Position numbers and translations under genes: made by a program. From Fusobacterium varium (GTDB taxonomy: Bacteria; Fusobacteriota; Fusobacteriia; Fusobacteriales; Fusobacteriaceae): DNA of 64,000 nucleotides. The first letter of the stretch is position 1, and each line of letters opens with the position of its first letter. Below, piece by piece: positions 40,583-50,558 of the stretch. The DNA lies in assembly GCA_900637705.1 (NCBI GenBank), contig LR134390.1, positions 2,170,001-2,234,000 on the forward strand. The letters are read 5' to 3'. The notes beneath the pieces were generated by a model. The model had not been told where the DNA came from and did no database searches. It saw only the letters and a program-made list of their open reading frames with translations.

Positions 40583-41232
40583 CTACTTTATATCTTTTTC
40601 CCATTCTAATTCTTTTGTTACCCTAATTATTTCTTTTTTAAAAACTCCTCAAATCCTTTTTCTCTATTTTTTTTATATAATTTTTCTTAAATTATCAATA
40701 AGTTTCTTTTTAAATTTTTTAGTTACTATTTTTTTTATTCTATACTTATCAAAGTCTATAAGTCTTAATTTGCCATCGTTTCCAAGAAGCGCTCCCTCTA
40801 AATTATAATCTTTAGAGTATATTCCATTTTGACATAACCTTATGAAAATATTAAAAAATTCTTTAAAAAGATCTAATTTATCTTTATAGTTATAAATATA
40901 ATTATCTAGTGGAGTCCCACCATCTTTCATAACTAATATAGCTGTTCTTCGAAAGAGGCCTTCTTTTTTTACACTAATATATTCAGACTTTATATGTAAA
41001 ATATTTGTTTTTTCTAATTCTTCTGATATTTTTCATAATGTTTTGCTGAATCATTTTTATTCCTAAATTAGAAAAAAAGCTATCTCTCTTCTTCATAATA
41101 TATTTTTTATATAAAATACTTCACCATTCACTTCTTCTTTATACACCATTCTAGTATTTTTATGATTTTGAACATATTCCCCTAAACTTTCTATATTTTC
41201 TGACAAGTACTTATCAAAATCCCCCACTCCAT
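40583..41232 (-). CDS. WaaY/RfaY-like kinase, atypical subtype, heavily frameshifted
   Basis: A coherent 218-aa kinase-like protein appears only after seven single bases are restored, one in a G5 run near the start and the others in A runs. It has YIKKYIMKKRDSFFSNLGIK, RRTAILVMKDGGTPLDNYI, catalytic loop YSKDYNLEGALL and metal loop LRLIDFDKYR, parallel to the kinase at 37274-37936. Seven slips in 650 bases is the highest density in the window, so true decay cannot be excluded here. GT32 gene starts 12 nt downstream. Confidence 0.6.
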
Positions 41233-41258
41233 TTTTTCCCCTTTATTTTTTATATACT

Positions 41259-42104
41259 TTAGCTTAACTTCATCTTTATCTTTACGATTACCAAATCCAT
41301 ACTCACACTTATAATTTGATTTACAAATTTCTTTTTTCTCTTTCTATAGTAATTCTCATTTACACTTCCATCTTTTGGAGAAGCTGATTTGTGATACATA
41401 TGAATTGGGTATCTTTCAAACTTAAAAGAATAAGTTTCTCCTCCATATTTAAAAAATCTATTCCCAAAATCATCATCTTCATGTCCCCAACCTATGTAAT
41501 TTTCATCAAATCCATTTATTGCTACATAATCTTCTCTATATAAAGAAAAAATGAGGCCTACTATCTTAGCTCCTCTTGTTCTTAATTTTAATTTATATAA
41601 AACATTGTATAGTTTTTCCTTTTTTACTATTCCATCTTGTTCTATTTTTTTCTCTTCTGATATTATTTTATAAATTTTTTCATAATCATATTTTTCATTT
41701 ATTATTTTTTGAATTCTTTGTTTTTCCTCATCTGAACTTCCCAACGCTTCTGAAAAAACTATTCTTTTTTTCTTTCTTGATTCATATATTTTTTTGATAA
41801 AGTCTTTATCAAAGATAACATCTTGATCTAAAAAAATAAGGTATTCATTTTCAGCTGCTCTCGCTCCATTATTTCTTGAAGCTGCTAGTCTAAATCCTAT
41901 ATCCTGTTGATAGACATATTTTATTTTAAATTTACATTCCTGTAGTAAATCTTTTATATATTCATAAACATCTTCACTTGATCCATCATCAGCAAAAATC
42001 AGTTCATCTATCTGCTTTGTTTGCTGTTGAAGAGCTAAAATCATATTTCTTGCATATTCTAAGCGATTATATAAAGTTACTATAAGGCTTATTTTTTCTT
42101 CCAC
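41259..42104 (-). CDS. Glycosyltransferase family 2 with GT7-like C-terminus
   Basis: A 281-aa GT-A enzyme: ISLIVTLYNRLEYARNMILAL, DELIFADDGSSED, SRNNGARAAENEYLIFLDQDV (DxD region) and the C-terminal FDENYIGWGHEDDDFGNRFFKYG, the galactosyltransferase/chondroitin-synthase-like acceptor motif. The frame is intact. Acts in the cytoplasm on a nucleotide-sugar donor; which sugar is unknown. Confidence 0.85.
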   Translation of the reverse strand: MEEKISLIVTLYNRLEYARNMILALQQQTKQIDELIFADDGSSEDVYEYIKDLLQECKFKIKYVYQQDIGFRLAASRNNGARAAENEYLIFLDQDVIFDKDFIKKIYESRKKKRIVFSEALGSSDEEKQRIQKIINEKYDYEKIYKIISEEKKIEQDGIVKKEKLYNVLYKLKLRTRGAKIVGLIFSLYREDYVAINGFDENYIGWGHEDDDFGNRFFKYGGETYSFKFERYPIHMYHKSASPKDGSVNENYYRKRKKKFVNQIISVSMDLVIVKIKMKLS

Positions 42105-42121
42105 TTTTTTCTTTCACCTCT

Positions 42122-42884
42122 TTATTTTAGCTTATTACATTTTTTCAAATTATAATTTCCCTTTATTCTTCTTTTAAATTTATTCATTGTTATATCTGAA
42201 AATATACCTATTCTCCTAATTTCATATAAGTCATCATTTATATAAAAAGGTCCTGAATCAGTTGCTATTCCATAATCATATCCCAACTCTTTTACTATCT
42301 TCTTAGACTCATCATTAAAAAATCCAAAAGGATAAGCAAAAGATACTAACTGTTCATTTAAAAGTTTTTCTAAATATATTTTATTTCCTTCTATTTCTTC
42401 TTTTTGTTTTTCTGAACTAAGTCTATTTAATTTTACATGATGCATAGTATGTCCACCAAATTCTACTAATCCAGATTTATGCATTTCTAATATTTGATTT
42501 GAATTCATAAGTTCAAATCTTTTTTCTCCAGTTTCCTCTATATCCCATCTGTTATCTTCTAGATGTGACACCATATATATCACAGCTTTCATATTATATT
42601 TTTTAATAACGGAAATAAAAGTTCAAAGTTATCTTTATATCCATCATCAAATGTTAAAATAATATATTTTCTTTCTTTTTATCTTCTTCTGTTATATTTT
42701 TTAACTCTTTAAAAGTAATAGTTTTAAATCCTTTTTCTTTTAAATAAACCAATTGTTCTTCAAATTTATTAATATCACAATATACAGTATGTACTCCAAT
42801 ATCTTTTTCATTCTCAATAAGTCTGTGATACATTAGTATGGGTATTTCCTTTTTTAAAAAATAATCAAATATATTAACCAGCAT
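42122..42884 (-). CDS. Polysaccharide deacetylase (CE4), two frameshifts
   Basis: About 254 aa. ILMYHRLIE, then after single A additions near 42665 and 42598, ILTFDDGYKDNF (metal Asp), EFGGHTMHHVKL (HxxxH) and VSFAYPFGFFND. It is a paralogue of the deacetylase at 37991-39089 but lacks the 100-residue N-terminal extension. No signal peptide, so it may act on a cytoplasmic lipid-linked or nucleotide-linked sugar. Confidence 0.8.
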
Positions 42885-42902
42885 TTGTTCCCTCCAAGAT
42901 TC

Positions 42903-44025
42903 TTAAAAACTTTTCAAAAATCCTCTTTTTTTAAATTTTTCTAAAAAGTTATCTTCAAAATTTAAATCAAAATTTTTTAATATGTTTTCACTAAGCTCGA
43001 AGGCATTTCCAACTTCAAAAAGTTTTCCCCTTCCATCTGCCAATATTTCCTTCGGTCCACTTTTACAATTAGAGGCTATTACTCTCTTTTTTAATACAAT
43101 CCCTTCTAAAAGTACAATTGAAAATCCTTCATATCTTGAAGATGATATCAATTTATCTGCTTTTTTCATCCAATTATATGGATTTTCCTTTCTTCCTAAT
43201 AAGAAAATTTCTTCTTTATATTTAGAATTTTTTTTCATTTTTTCCACTTGTGCTCTATCTGGTCCATCACCAATAAGATATAATTTCCCAGCATATCCTT
43301 TCTCTTTTGCAATATCAAATGCTGAAAATAATGTTTCAAAATCTTTTGGAATTATATCTAATCTTGATACCATTAAAAGAAATTTTTCTTTTGCCAATAC
43401 TTCCTCATCTTTGTTAAAAGGAACATCTGACAACATTTTTATTTTTTCAAAATCAATTGGGTTATATAAATATTCACTTTTTCCTATTAAATTATTATTT
43501 AATTTTAATAAGTCCTCTTCCATTTCCTGACATATACATATTATTTTATTGTAATATTCTAATCTTTTTACAAACCTCTTTATTTTATTTTTTTCTTTTT
43601 CCAATTTTCTATTGAACTATGTATCCACACTAAATTCTTTGAATCTTTTAATTTTTTTATAACCTTTGTAAGACTGGAATCAAAATCTATTACAATATCT
43701 GGTTGAAATTTCTTATATATTTCTAAAAACTTTTTATCTGCATACCTTTTTTCTTTAGACAATACTATTGCGTATTTTATTCTTGAAAAAAAATTTCTTT
43801 TTCTATTTTCTCTAATTTTTTTATTCGTGATATATACTCATAATTTTTTAAATATTCTACCTTTGTTTTTATTTCTTTTTCTAAAATATTTTCACTTCCG
43901 TTATCATTTTCAATAACAACTTTTATATCAAATCCTTTATCAACTAAAAAGTTAATATATTCATACTGAACTCTTTCTACTCCTCCCATCATAGTACTTC
44001 CACTTTTAAATAATATTCTTTTCAT
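42903..44025 (-). CDS. Glycosyltransferase family 4, two frameshifts
   Basis: About 374 aa after two single-base restorations (near 43790 and 43600). N-terminus KRILFKSGSTMMGGVERVQYEYI, then LVWIHSSIENWKKK, and donor-binding end YLIGDGPDRAQVEKM, ISSSRYEGFSIVLLEGI. Closely related in layout to the GT4 at 53616-54803 of the second core operon. The ATG at 44025 follows GGAGAAAG; the start overlaps the GT9 gene by 20 nt. Confidence 0.82.
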
Positions 44026-45139
44026 ATCTTTCTCCAATCAGTTTCTTCATTTCTTGAAAATCAAATGTATTTATATCTATTTCATCATATTGACTCTTCT
44101 TATCTTCACAAAATATTACTTTTGTTTCTTTTGTTTTGGGAGCCCATACTAAATGATCTACTCCATATTTTCCTCCTTTTGGAGGATATACTGATATATT
44201 AGCTTTATTTAACGCTGATGCTATATGAACTATTGATGTATCTGGAGTTATTACTAAATCTGCTCCTTTTATTAAATATACGCTGTCTTGTATTGTTTCT
44301 ATATTTTGAGGAATATACACATTCTCATTATCCTTTTTTAATTGTTCTAGCTCCCTATATTTTTCTCCAAAATATATTAAAATTACTCCTACATTCACAC
44401 TCTTTAAATACTTTATTATTTTATCCAATGTTTCTAAACTAAAACTTTTATGCTTACTTGCTCCATAGGGATTCAATACTACTATTTTTTCTTCTTTTAT
44501 TCCTTTTAAAAATTCTTTATATTTATCTGTTTCTGCAATATAAATATCATATTTCTTATCTATTTCATTTTCTTTAAATCCTATTTTCTTTAAATATGCT
44601 GAATATCTTTCTGTTATATGATCTGTCCAATTAAAATCTATCCCACTTTTTATTGTTATATCAAATAATTCCCATTCTTCTCTATCTATTCCTATGTTAA
44701 ATCTTGCTTTACATAGATTTATAAGCATCATTTGATTCACTCTCAACATCTCTGAAAAGTCTATTAACAGATCATATTTTTCTGATGCTATTTTCAAAGA
44801 TAATTCTTTTATACTTTTTCTATCTTTTTTATACTCATATATTTTATCTACATTTGGATTATTTTCTATTACTACTTTTGCACCTTCTTTTGTTACTACT
44901 CCTATTTCTATATATGGATATTTCTTCTTTATTTCTCTAAACATTAGAGTATTTATTACCATATCTCCTATTTTTCCATCATATCTCATGAATAATATCT
45001 TTTTTATATTATTATTCTCAATAAAATTTCCTAGTTTTATTTCTTCTTTATTCTTTTTTCTATCCCATATATATTTTCCTAGCCTTAATCTTTTTTTCCT
45101 CATATAGTCTTGAAACATTCTATTTAATTTTCTTAGCAT
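44006..45139 (-). CDS. Glycosyltransferase family 9 (heptosyltransferase-like), first gene of core operon 1
   Basis: A 377-aa GT9 protein of the ADP-heptose:LPS heptosyltransferase family. N-terminal LFMRYDGKIGDMVINTLMFREIKKKYP, C-terminal GADLVITPDTSIVHIASALN (the conserved D-T-G/S-x-x-H donor loop). The frame is intact. Its first 150 codons are almost identical to those of the GT9 at 55910-57025, while the rest diverges strongly. Ribosome site GGGGGGGA lies 5 nt before ATG; promoter at 45220-45248. Confidence 0.87.
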   Translation of the reverse strand: MLRKLNRMFQDYMRKKRLRLGKYIWDRKKNKEEIKLGNFIENNNIKKILFMRYDGKIGDMVINTLMFREIKKKYPYIEIGVVTKEGAKVVIENNPNVDKIYEYKKDRKSIKELSLKIASEKYDLLIDFSEMLRVNQMMLINLCKARFNIGIDREEWELFDITIKSGIDFNWTDHITERYSAYLKKIGFKENEIDKKYDIYIAETDKYKEFLKGIKEEKIVVLNPYGASKHKSFSLETLDKIIKYLKSVNVGVILIYFGEKYRELEQLKKDNENVYIPQNIETIQDSVYLIKGADLVITPDTSIVHIASALNKANISVYPPKGGKYGVDHLVWAPKTKETKVIFCEDKKSQYDEIDINTFDFQEMKKLIGERYEKNII

Positions 45140-45219
45140 AATCCCCCCCAGAAATTCATATTAATAAATTTCATATTTTTATTTACTTTTAAAGATAATA
45201 AAAATAATTTTCAAGTAAA

Positions 45220-45248
45220 ATTATACATTATATAATTATTTTTTTCTA
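45220..45248 (-). promoter_or_regulatory. Promoter of core operon 1
   Basis: Minus strand TAGAAA, 17 nt, TATAAT (45225-45220), followed by TTTAC and TTGAAAA. It matches the wbpM promoter at 35707-35735 in both boxes, spacing and nearby bases. Leader of about 75 nt. Confidence 0.6.
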
Positions 45249-45441
45249 CTTTTTAAATTTGATAAACATTTTATTTTTGTTATTAAACATTCTTTAAGAT
45301 TAGAATTTTAAAAATTAAATTATTTTATTTTTTTCAATCATTAAATACAAAAATACTGATTATACTATTAATAAATATCTTTAAAATTAATTTTAACCTC
45401 TTTAAGCAATATTTTTATGGTGAAATTATGTTTCAAAAAAT

Positions 45442-45470
45442 AAAAAAAGACTGGCTTTTAAACCAATCTT
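45442..45470 (-). terminator. Terminator after the rmlCD-rfbB operon
   Basis: Read on the minus strand: AAGATTGG, 8-nt loop, CCAGTCTT, then seven T. Lies 26 nt after the rfbB stop. Confidence 0.8.
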
Positions 45471-45495
45471 CTTATAGATTACAACGCTATATTTA

Positions 45496-46655
45496 TTATT
45501 TACTTAAAACTTTCTCTACCCATTCCTGATTATCCAAATACCACTTTATTGTTTGTTCTATTCCTTTATCAAATGATGTTTCTGGATACCAACCTAATTC
45601 TGTTACTATCTTTTCTGGATCTATTGCATATCTTGCATCATGTCCCAGTCTGTCCTGTACATAACTTATCAAATCATATGATATTTTAGTCACATCAGTT
45701 TTTAATACTCTTCTATACTCTGGTTCTTCTTTCATTATCTTGGCTATAGTATCTATTGTAAGTTTTACTATATTGATATTTTTCTCTTCATTAAAACCAC
45801 CAATATTGTATACTTCTCCCAATCTTCCATTATTTATTACCATATCTACTGCTTTATTATGATCTTTTACATACAGCCAATCCCTTACATTACTTCCATC
45901 TCCATATACTGGCAGCTTTTTACCTTCCAATATATTTTTTATAATAAGTGGTATCAACTTTTCTGGAAACTGATATGGTCCATAATTGTTTGAACATCTT
46001 GTTATATTCATCGGAAATTTGTATGTTTCTGCATATGCTCTCACTATCATATCACTTGATGTCTTTGAAGCTGAATATGGTGATCTTGGGTCCAATGGTG
46101 TTTCTTCTGTAAAAAATTTATCTCCATATGTTTTTAAATTCTTTCTTCCCTCTGCTACTTTTTTACTCTGTCATTAAGTACAAGTTCTTTTGCTTCTGTA
46201 TAGTCTTTTGATAGTGATCCATATACTTCATCTGTAGATATATGTAGAAATTTCTTTCCTACTTTATATATGGGATATCCATTTTCATCTCTTCCTATAC
46301 TCCAAAACTGCTTAGATACTTCCAACAGGTTTTGTGTTCCAAGTATATTTGTTTCCAAAAATATCTGTGGATTTGATATACTTCTGTCTACATGAGATTC
46401 TGCTGCAAAATTTACTACATAATCTATTTCATACCTAGAAAATATATCTTCCACTAGTTCTCTATTACAGATATCTCCCTTTACAAAATCTATCTTTTTA
46501 GAATCTATTTCTTCTTGGATATTTTCTATATTTCCTGCATAAGTAAGTTTATCCAGAACTACTATTCTTATTTTCTCTCTATACTTTTCAAGCATATATT
46601 TCACAAAATTTGTTCCTATAAAGCCTGCTGCTCCTGTTACAAGATACGTTTTCAT
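45496..46655 (-). CDS. rfbB: dTDP-glucose 4,6-dehydratase, copy 2, one frameshift
   Basis: 386 aa when one T is restored at about 46160, exactly the length of copy 1. The intact copy at 16438-17598 has seven T where this one has six, which locates the slip precisely. All catalytic motifs (TGAAGFIGTNF, STDEVYG, YSASK) are present. It abuts the fused rmlC-rmlD gene with no gap, so it serves dTDP-L-rhamnose synthesis, drawing dTDP-glucose from the single rfbA in the other operon. Confidence 0.92.
45496..46655 (-). repeat. 1.16-kb direct repeat, copy 2 (rfbB)
   Basis: Same orientation and nearly the same sequence as 16438-17598. Recombination between copies would delete the 29 kb between them. 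Confidence 0.9.
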
Positions 46656-48082
46656 CTATATCTCTCCCTTTTCTCTCATTTCCTCTAAAAACTTATCTAT
46701 TCCACTTTTCCAATGTGGTATTTTTTTATTAATTACTTTTTCCAATTTACTGCTGTCTAATTTAGAATATTCTGCTCTCCTTGCTGGTAAAGGAAAATCT
46801 TTCGTTTTAGCTCTTTCCAATATTCCATTCCAGCCTATTTTCTTTAATATATATTGCGCTTGTTCAAATTTTGATGCTTCTCCATCATTTGACAGATGGT
46901 ACAATCCATATCTATCTGTTTGAATAAGTTCCCATGAATATTCTGCCAAGTCTTTTGAATATGTTGGTGATGATACTTGGTCATCTACTATACTCAATCT
47001 ATCTTTTCCTTTTGACCAGTTAATCACCTGTTTACAAAAATTATTATTTCCCATTCCAAATACCCATGATGTCCTTATTACAAAGCTTTTTCCATATTCC
47101 AATGAATATTTTTCTCCTTCTAATTTTGCCTTTGAATATATTGATAAAGGATTAGGAATATTTTCTTCTGTATATGGTATTTCTTTTTGTCCATCAAATA
47201 CAAAATCTGTTGAATATGTTACAAATACTATATTCTTTTCTTTACATATTTCTGATAAATATTTAGGTACATATGCATTTAAAGCAAAACATTTTTCTGG
47301 TTCTTCTTCTGCTCTATCCACATTATTATATGCTGCACAATTTATTACCGTTGTGAAATCATTGTTATCTACAAACTCTTTTACTTTCTCTTTATCAGTT
47401 ACATCTAATTCTCTATAGTCAGTAGCTGTGTATTTTATTCCTAATTTATCAAAAAGTTTTTGAAAATCCTGACCAAGTTGTCCATCTCCTCCTGTAAGCA
47501 ATACATTTTCTCCTATATATTTTTCTGTGTATTCCTTAAAAGATTGATGTTTTTTATCTTTTTCTGATAAAATTATATCTTCTTCTTTTATACCATACTT
47601 TTCAAAATTCCAATTGATATTTATATCTTTATCGTTCCACATTATTCCTGAATCATATTGTGCATTATAAAATTCATCACATTTATATTCTATTTCTGTA
47701 TCATCTTCTAAAGCTAAAAATCCATGAGCAAAACCTTTTGATATATACAACATTTTTTTATTTTCTGCACTTAACTCAGTTCCACACCATTTTCCATATG
47801 TAAAACTACTTTTTCTTATATCAACCACAATATCAAATATTTTCCCTTTTATTACTCTTATAAGCTTTGCTTGAGAATGTCTAGTTTGAAAATGAAGTCC
47901 TCTAAGTACGCCTTTTTTAGATTTAGAATGATTATCTTGTACAAATTCTTCAAATATTCCTATTTTTTCAAATTCAGATTTATTATACGATTCAAGAAAA
48001 AAACCTCTATCATCTCCAAATACTAAAGGCTCAATTATATATATTCCTTGTAAGTTTGTTTCTATTTTTTTAATTTATTCAT
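46656..48082 (-). CDS. rmlCD: Fused dTDP-4-dehydrorhamnose 3,5-epimerase / reductase (RmlC-RmlD), one frameshift
   Basis: About 475 aa carrying the last two steps of dTDP-L-rhamnose synthesis in one chain. Residues 1-185 are the RmlC cupin (DDRGFFLESYNKSEFEKIG, LRGLHFQ with catalytic His, SKGFAHGFLAL). Residues 190-475 are the RmlD reductase (LLTGGDGQLGQDF, STDFVFDG, YSKAKLEGE, RTSWVFG). One A restored in the A6 run near 48065 links the ATG at 48082 (MNKLKKIETNLQGIYII) to the rest. ATG is preceded by GGAGAT. rfbB follows directly. Confidence 0.9.
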
Positions 48083-48112
48083 TAAAATATCTCCATATTT
48101 TCTTTTATCTAA

Positions 48113-48121
48113 ATTATATCA
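48113..48121 (-). promoter_or_regulatory. Extended -10 promoter of rmlCD
   Basis: Minus strand TGATATAAT about 30 nt before the start codon, with no good -35 box. The same TGATATAAT unit precedes the second core operon and licD. Confidence 0.5.
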
Positions 48122-48136
48122 TATAAGAAAAATTAT

Positions 48137-49163
48137 TTATTTAATCTTAAAAATATTTTTAATTTTTCCTTCTATTATTCTTCTTAATATCTTTCTAGTA
48201 AAAATTTTATTTTTCCAATAAAAACTATCAAAAATTTTTATTTCCCAAAACATTCTATTATGTAAAATGGTTCTTAAATCTTCCTTTAAAATTTCTTTTT
48301 CTATTAAAGACAAACTTTTATAATTTTTTTTAATCTTTCTTCGAATTCAGTTATTATAGTTAATTCTAACTTCTCTTTTTTACTTTTCTTTTCTTGACTT
48401 ATATAATATATTTTCCAAATATACACTCTTAATTTTGAAAAAACACCGTTTAAATCAATCTCTGAAAAATTATGCAATTTAATATTTATTTTATTATAAG
48501 CATTTAAAATTTTTTCATTATTAAGAGTATTTAAAATACTATTTTCTCTTTTAATTCTATAATAATAATATGCTTTATCCACATATTTAACTTTATTAGT
48601 TAAAAATAAAGAATAAAAATTAAATGGAACATCTTCAAGTACTATTCCTTCTATAAACTTTATATTATTTTCCATTAAAAAACTTCTTTTATAAATTTTA
48701 TTCCAAATCTCAAATCCAGAATATTTCCAAAAATAACTTCCTTTATTGTATTTTTTAATTTCATTTTTATTTCTCTTTGTTTTTTTTCACCAGTTACATT
48801 ATTATATTCAATTACATTACTAATAACAATATCTTTATTTTCACTATTCTCATATAATTTTTCCAACATCATTTCGTCTATAAAATCATCACTATCTACA
48901 AATGCTATATATTCTCCCTTAGCAATTTTTAAACCACAATTTCTTGCCGATGAAATTCCTCTATTTTCCTTATTTATTACAATTATTCTATCATCCAATA
49001 AAAATCTTTCTATTTTTTTCATAGAATTATCTTGTGTTCCATCATTTACTATTATTATTTCTATTTCTTTTAATGTTTGGTTTACTACTGATTCTACACA
49101 CTGTTCTATATATTCTTCTACATTATATACTGGTATTATTACACTTATTTTCATTTTAGTCAT
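48137..49163 (-). CDS. Glycosyltransferase family 2, two frameshifts
   Basis: About 342 aa after two single-base repairs (near 48676 and 48315). GT-A core KISVIIPVYNVEEYIEQCVESV, IIIVNDGTQDNS, SSARNCGLKIAKGEYIAFVDSDDFI (DxD). The C-terminal helical region ends SFYWKNKIFTRKILRRIIEGK. Its start codon overlaps the stop of a decayed GT2 remnant (ATGA). The N-terminal 100 residues are almost identical to those of the GT2 at 49554-50558. AAGGA lies before the ATG at 49163; a second ATG at 49154 is possible. Confidence 0.8.
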
Positions 49164-49470
49164 ATTTTATCCTTAATTTTATTTTTTGTTATTCTTCTTA
49201 TATTTTTTGAAGTAAATAAAATATTTTTCCAATAAAATTTATCAAATATATTGATTTTATATATATATTTTGAATTAAATATTTTTTCTAAATCTTCTTT
49301 CAGTATCTTTTTTCTATTTTATTTAATTTATTATAATATTTTTTTAATATGGTTTCTTTTTATTTTAAATATATTTTAATTCTTTTTGCTTCTTTAATTC
49401 TTAAATGTATTTAGAATATATTTTTTTAGCAAAATACATCTTTGTTCTTTTATAATTTAATATTTCTTAT
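49160..49470 (-). pseudogene. Remnant of a third GT2 gene (C-terminus only)
   Basis: The minus strand reads LKEDLEKIFNSKYIYKINIF, then DKFYWKNILFTSKNIRRI and a TGA at 49160-49162, matching the C-terminal pattern of the two neighbouring GT2 proteins (FYWKNKIFTRKILRRI). Upstream the frame is broken by several in-phase stops and the catalytic N-terminal domain is absent. This is the one place where real decay, not just single missing bases, seems needed. The remaining 80 bases up to 49553 show no feature. Confidence 0.5.
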
Positions 49471-49553
49471 TTCAGATTATCATCTATAATGAACTACTAT
49501 AACATTAGAAACATATAATTGTTATAATTTATTTATGAGTTTTAATGAACTTT

Positions 49554-50558
49554 TTATTTTTTTTCAATAATTCTTCTTAATATTTTTTTGTCAAAATTTT
49601 ATTTTTCCAATAAATTTTATTAAGTAGAGATATTTTATAATACATGATAGTTTTTAAAATTTCATTTACATCTACTCTGATTATTTCTATTTCTTCTCTT
49701 GAATATTTTTTTCAAAAATATTTTTAATTTTATTTCAAATTCTCTTGTTTCTAATAAAGAAATCTCTATATTTTGTGCTTTATAACTCAACGCTTTATAA
49801 TAACTCATTAATAAATATATTCTAGCTTTTTTAAAATCATTATCCTCCATTTTTTTCATAAATTTTTCTAAATATATTACAATTTTTTTATATGCCTCTA
49901 TTTCTTTTGTTTTATCTGGATTAGTTGTAGTACTTCCATCTCTATTTTGTCTATAATAATAATGAAATTTTTTTATATATTTTACATTATTTGATATAAT
50001 AAATGCTGTAAAATTAAATGAAGTATCTTCATATATAATTTTTCTATAAATAATATATAATTTTCTTGTAAAAAGGTCCTTTTATATAATTTGGATGTAA
50101 CCCCTCTAAATTTAAGTAATTGATTACTCCAAATCATACTTCCAATTCTTGTTTTTTTTTCATATATTTTTCTATTTTTCATTCTTATCTAAATTATCAT
50201 ATAAAATAAAATCAGAAAATACTATATCTGCATCTTCAGCATCTTTATATAATTCTTCCATCATCGATAATTTAATAAAATCATCAGGATCAATAAAAGA
50301 AATATACTCTCCTTTTGCTATTTTCATACCTGTATTTCTTGCAGATGAAACTCCTCCATTTTCTTTATTTATTATAATTATTCTTTTATCAGATAAAAAT
50401 CTTTCTATTCTTTTCATAGAATTATCTTGGGTTCCATCATTTACTATTATTATTTCTATTTCTTTTAATGTTTGATTCACCACTGAATTTAAACATTCTT
50501 CAATATATTCTTCTACATTATAAACTGGTATAATTACACTTACTTTTATTTCATTCAT
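49554..50558 (-). CDS. Glycosyltransferase family 2, about six frameshifts
   Basis: The N-terminal 125 residues are intact: VSVIIPVYNVEEYIEECLNSV, IIIVNDGTQDNS, SSARNTGMKIAKGEYISFIDPDDFI. The usual DSDD is DPDD here. Downstream the frame must be repaired about six times to give a 336-aa protein ending NKIYWKNKILTKKILRRIIEKK. The start overlaps the ligase-like gene by 8 nt. Nearly identical at the N-terminus to the GT2 at 48137-49163, so the pair arose by duplication. Confidence 0.65.

Noticed and set aside
42982..43530. 182-codon open frame antisense to the GT4 gene
   Set aside because: A composition shadow of an AT-rich gene; hydrophobic Ser/Phe/Leu-rich translation without a start signal.
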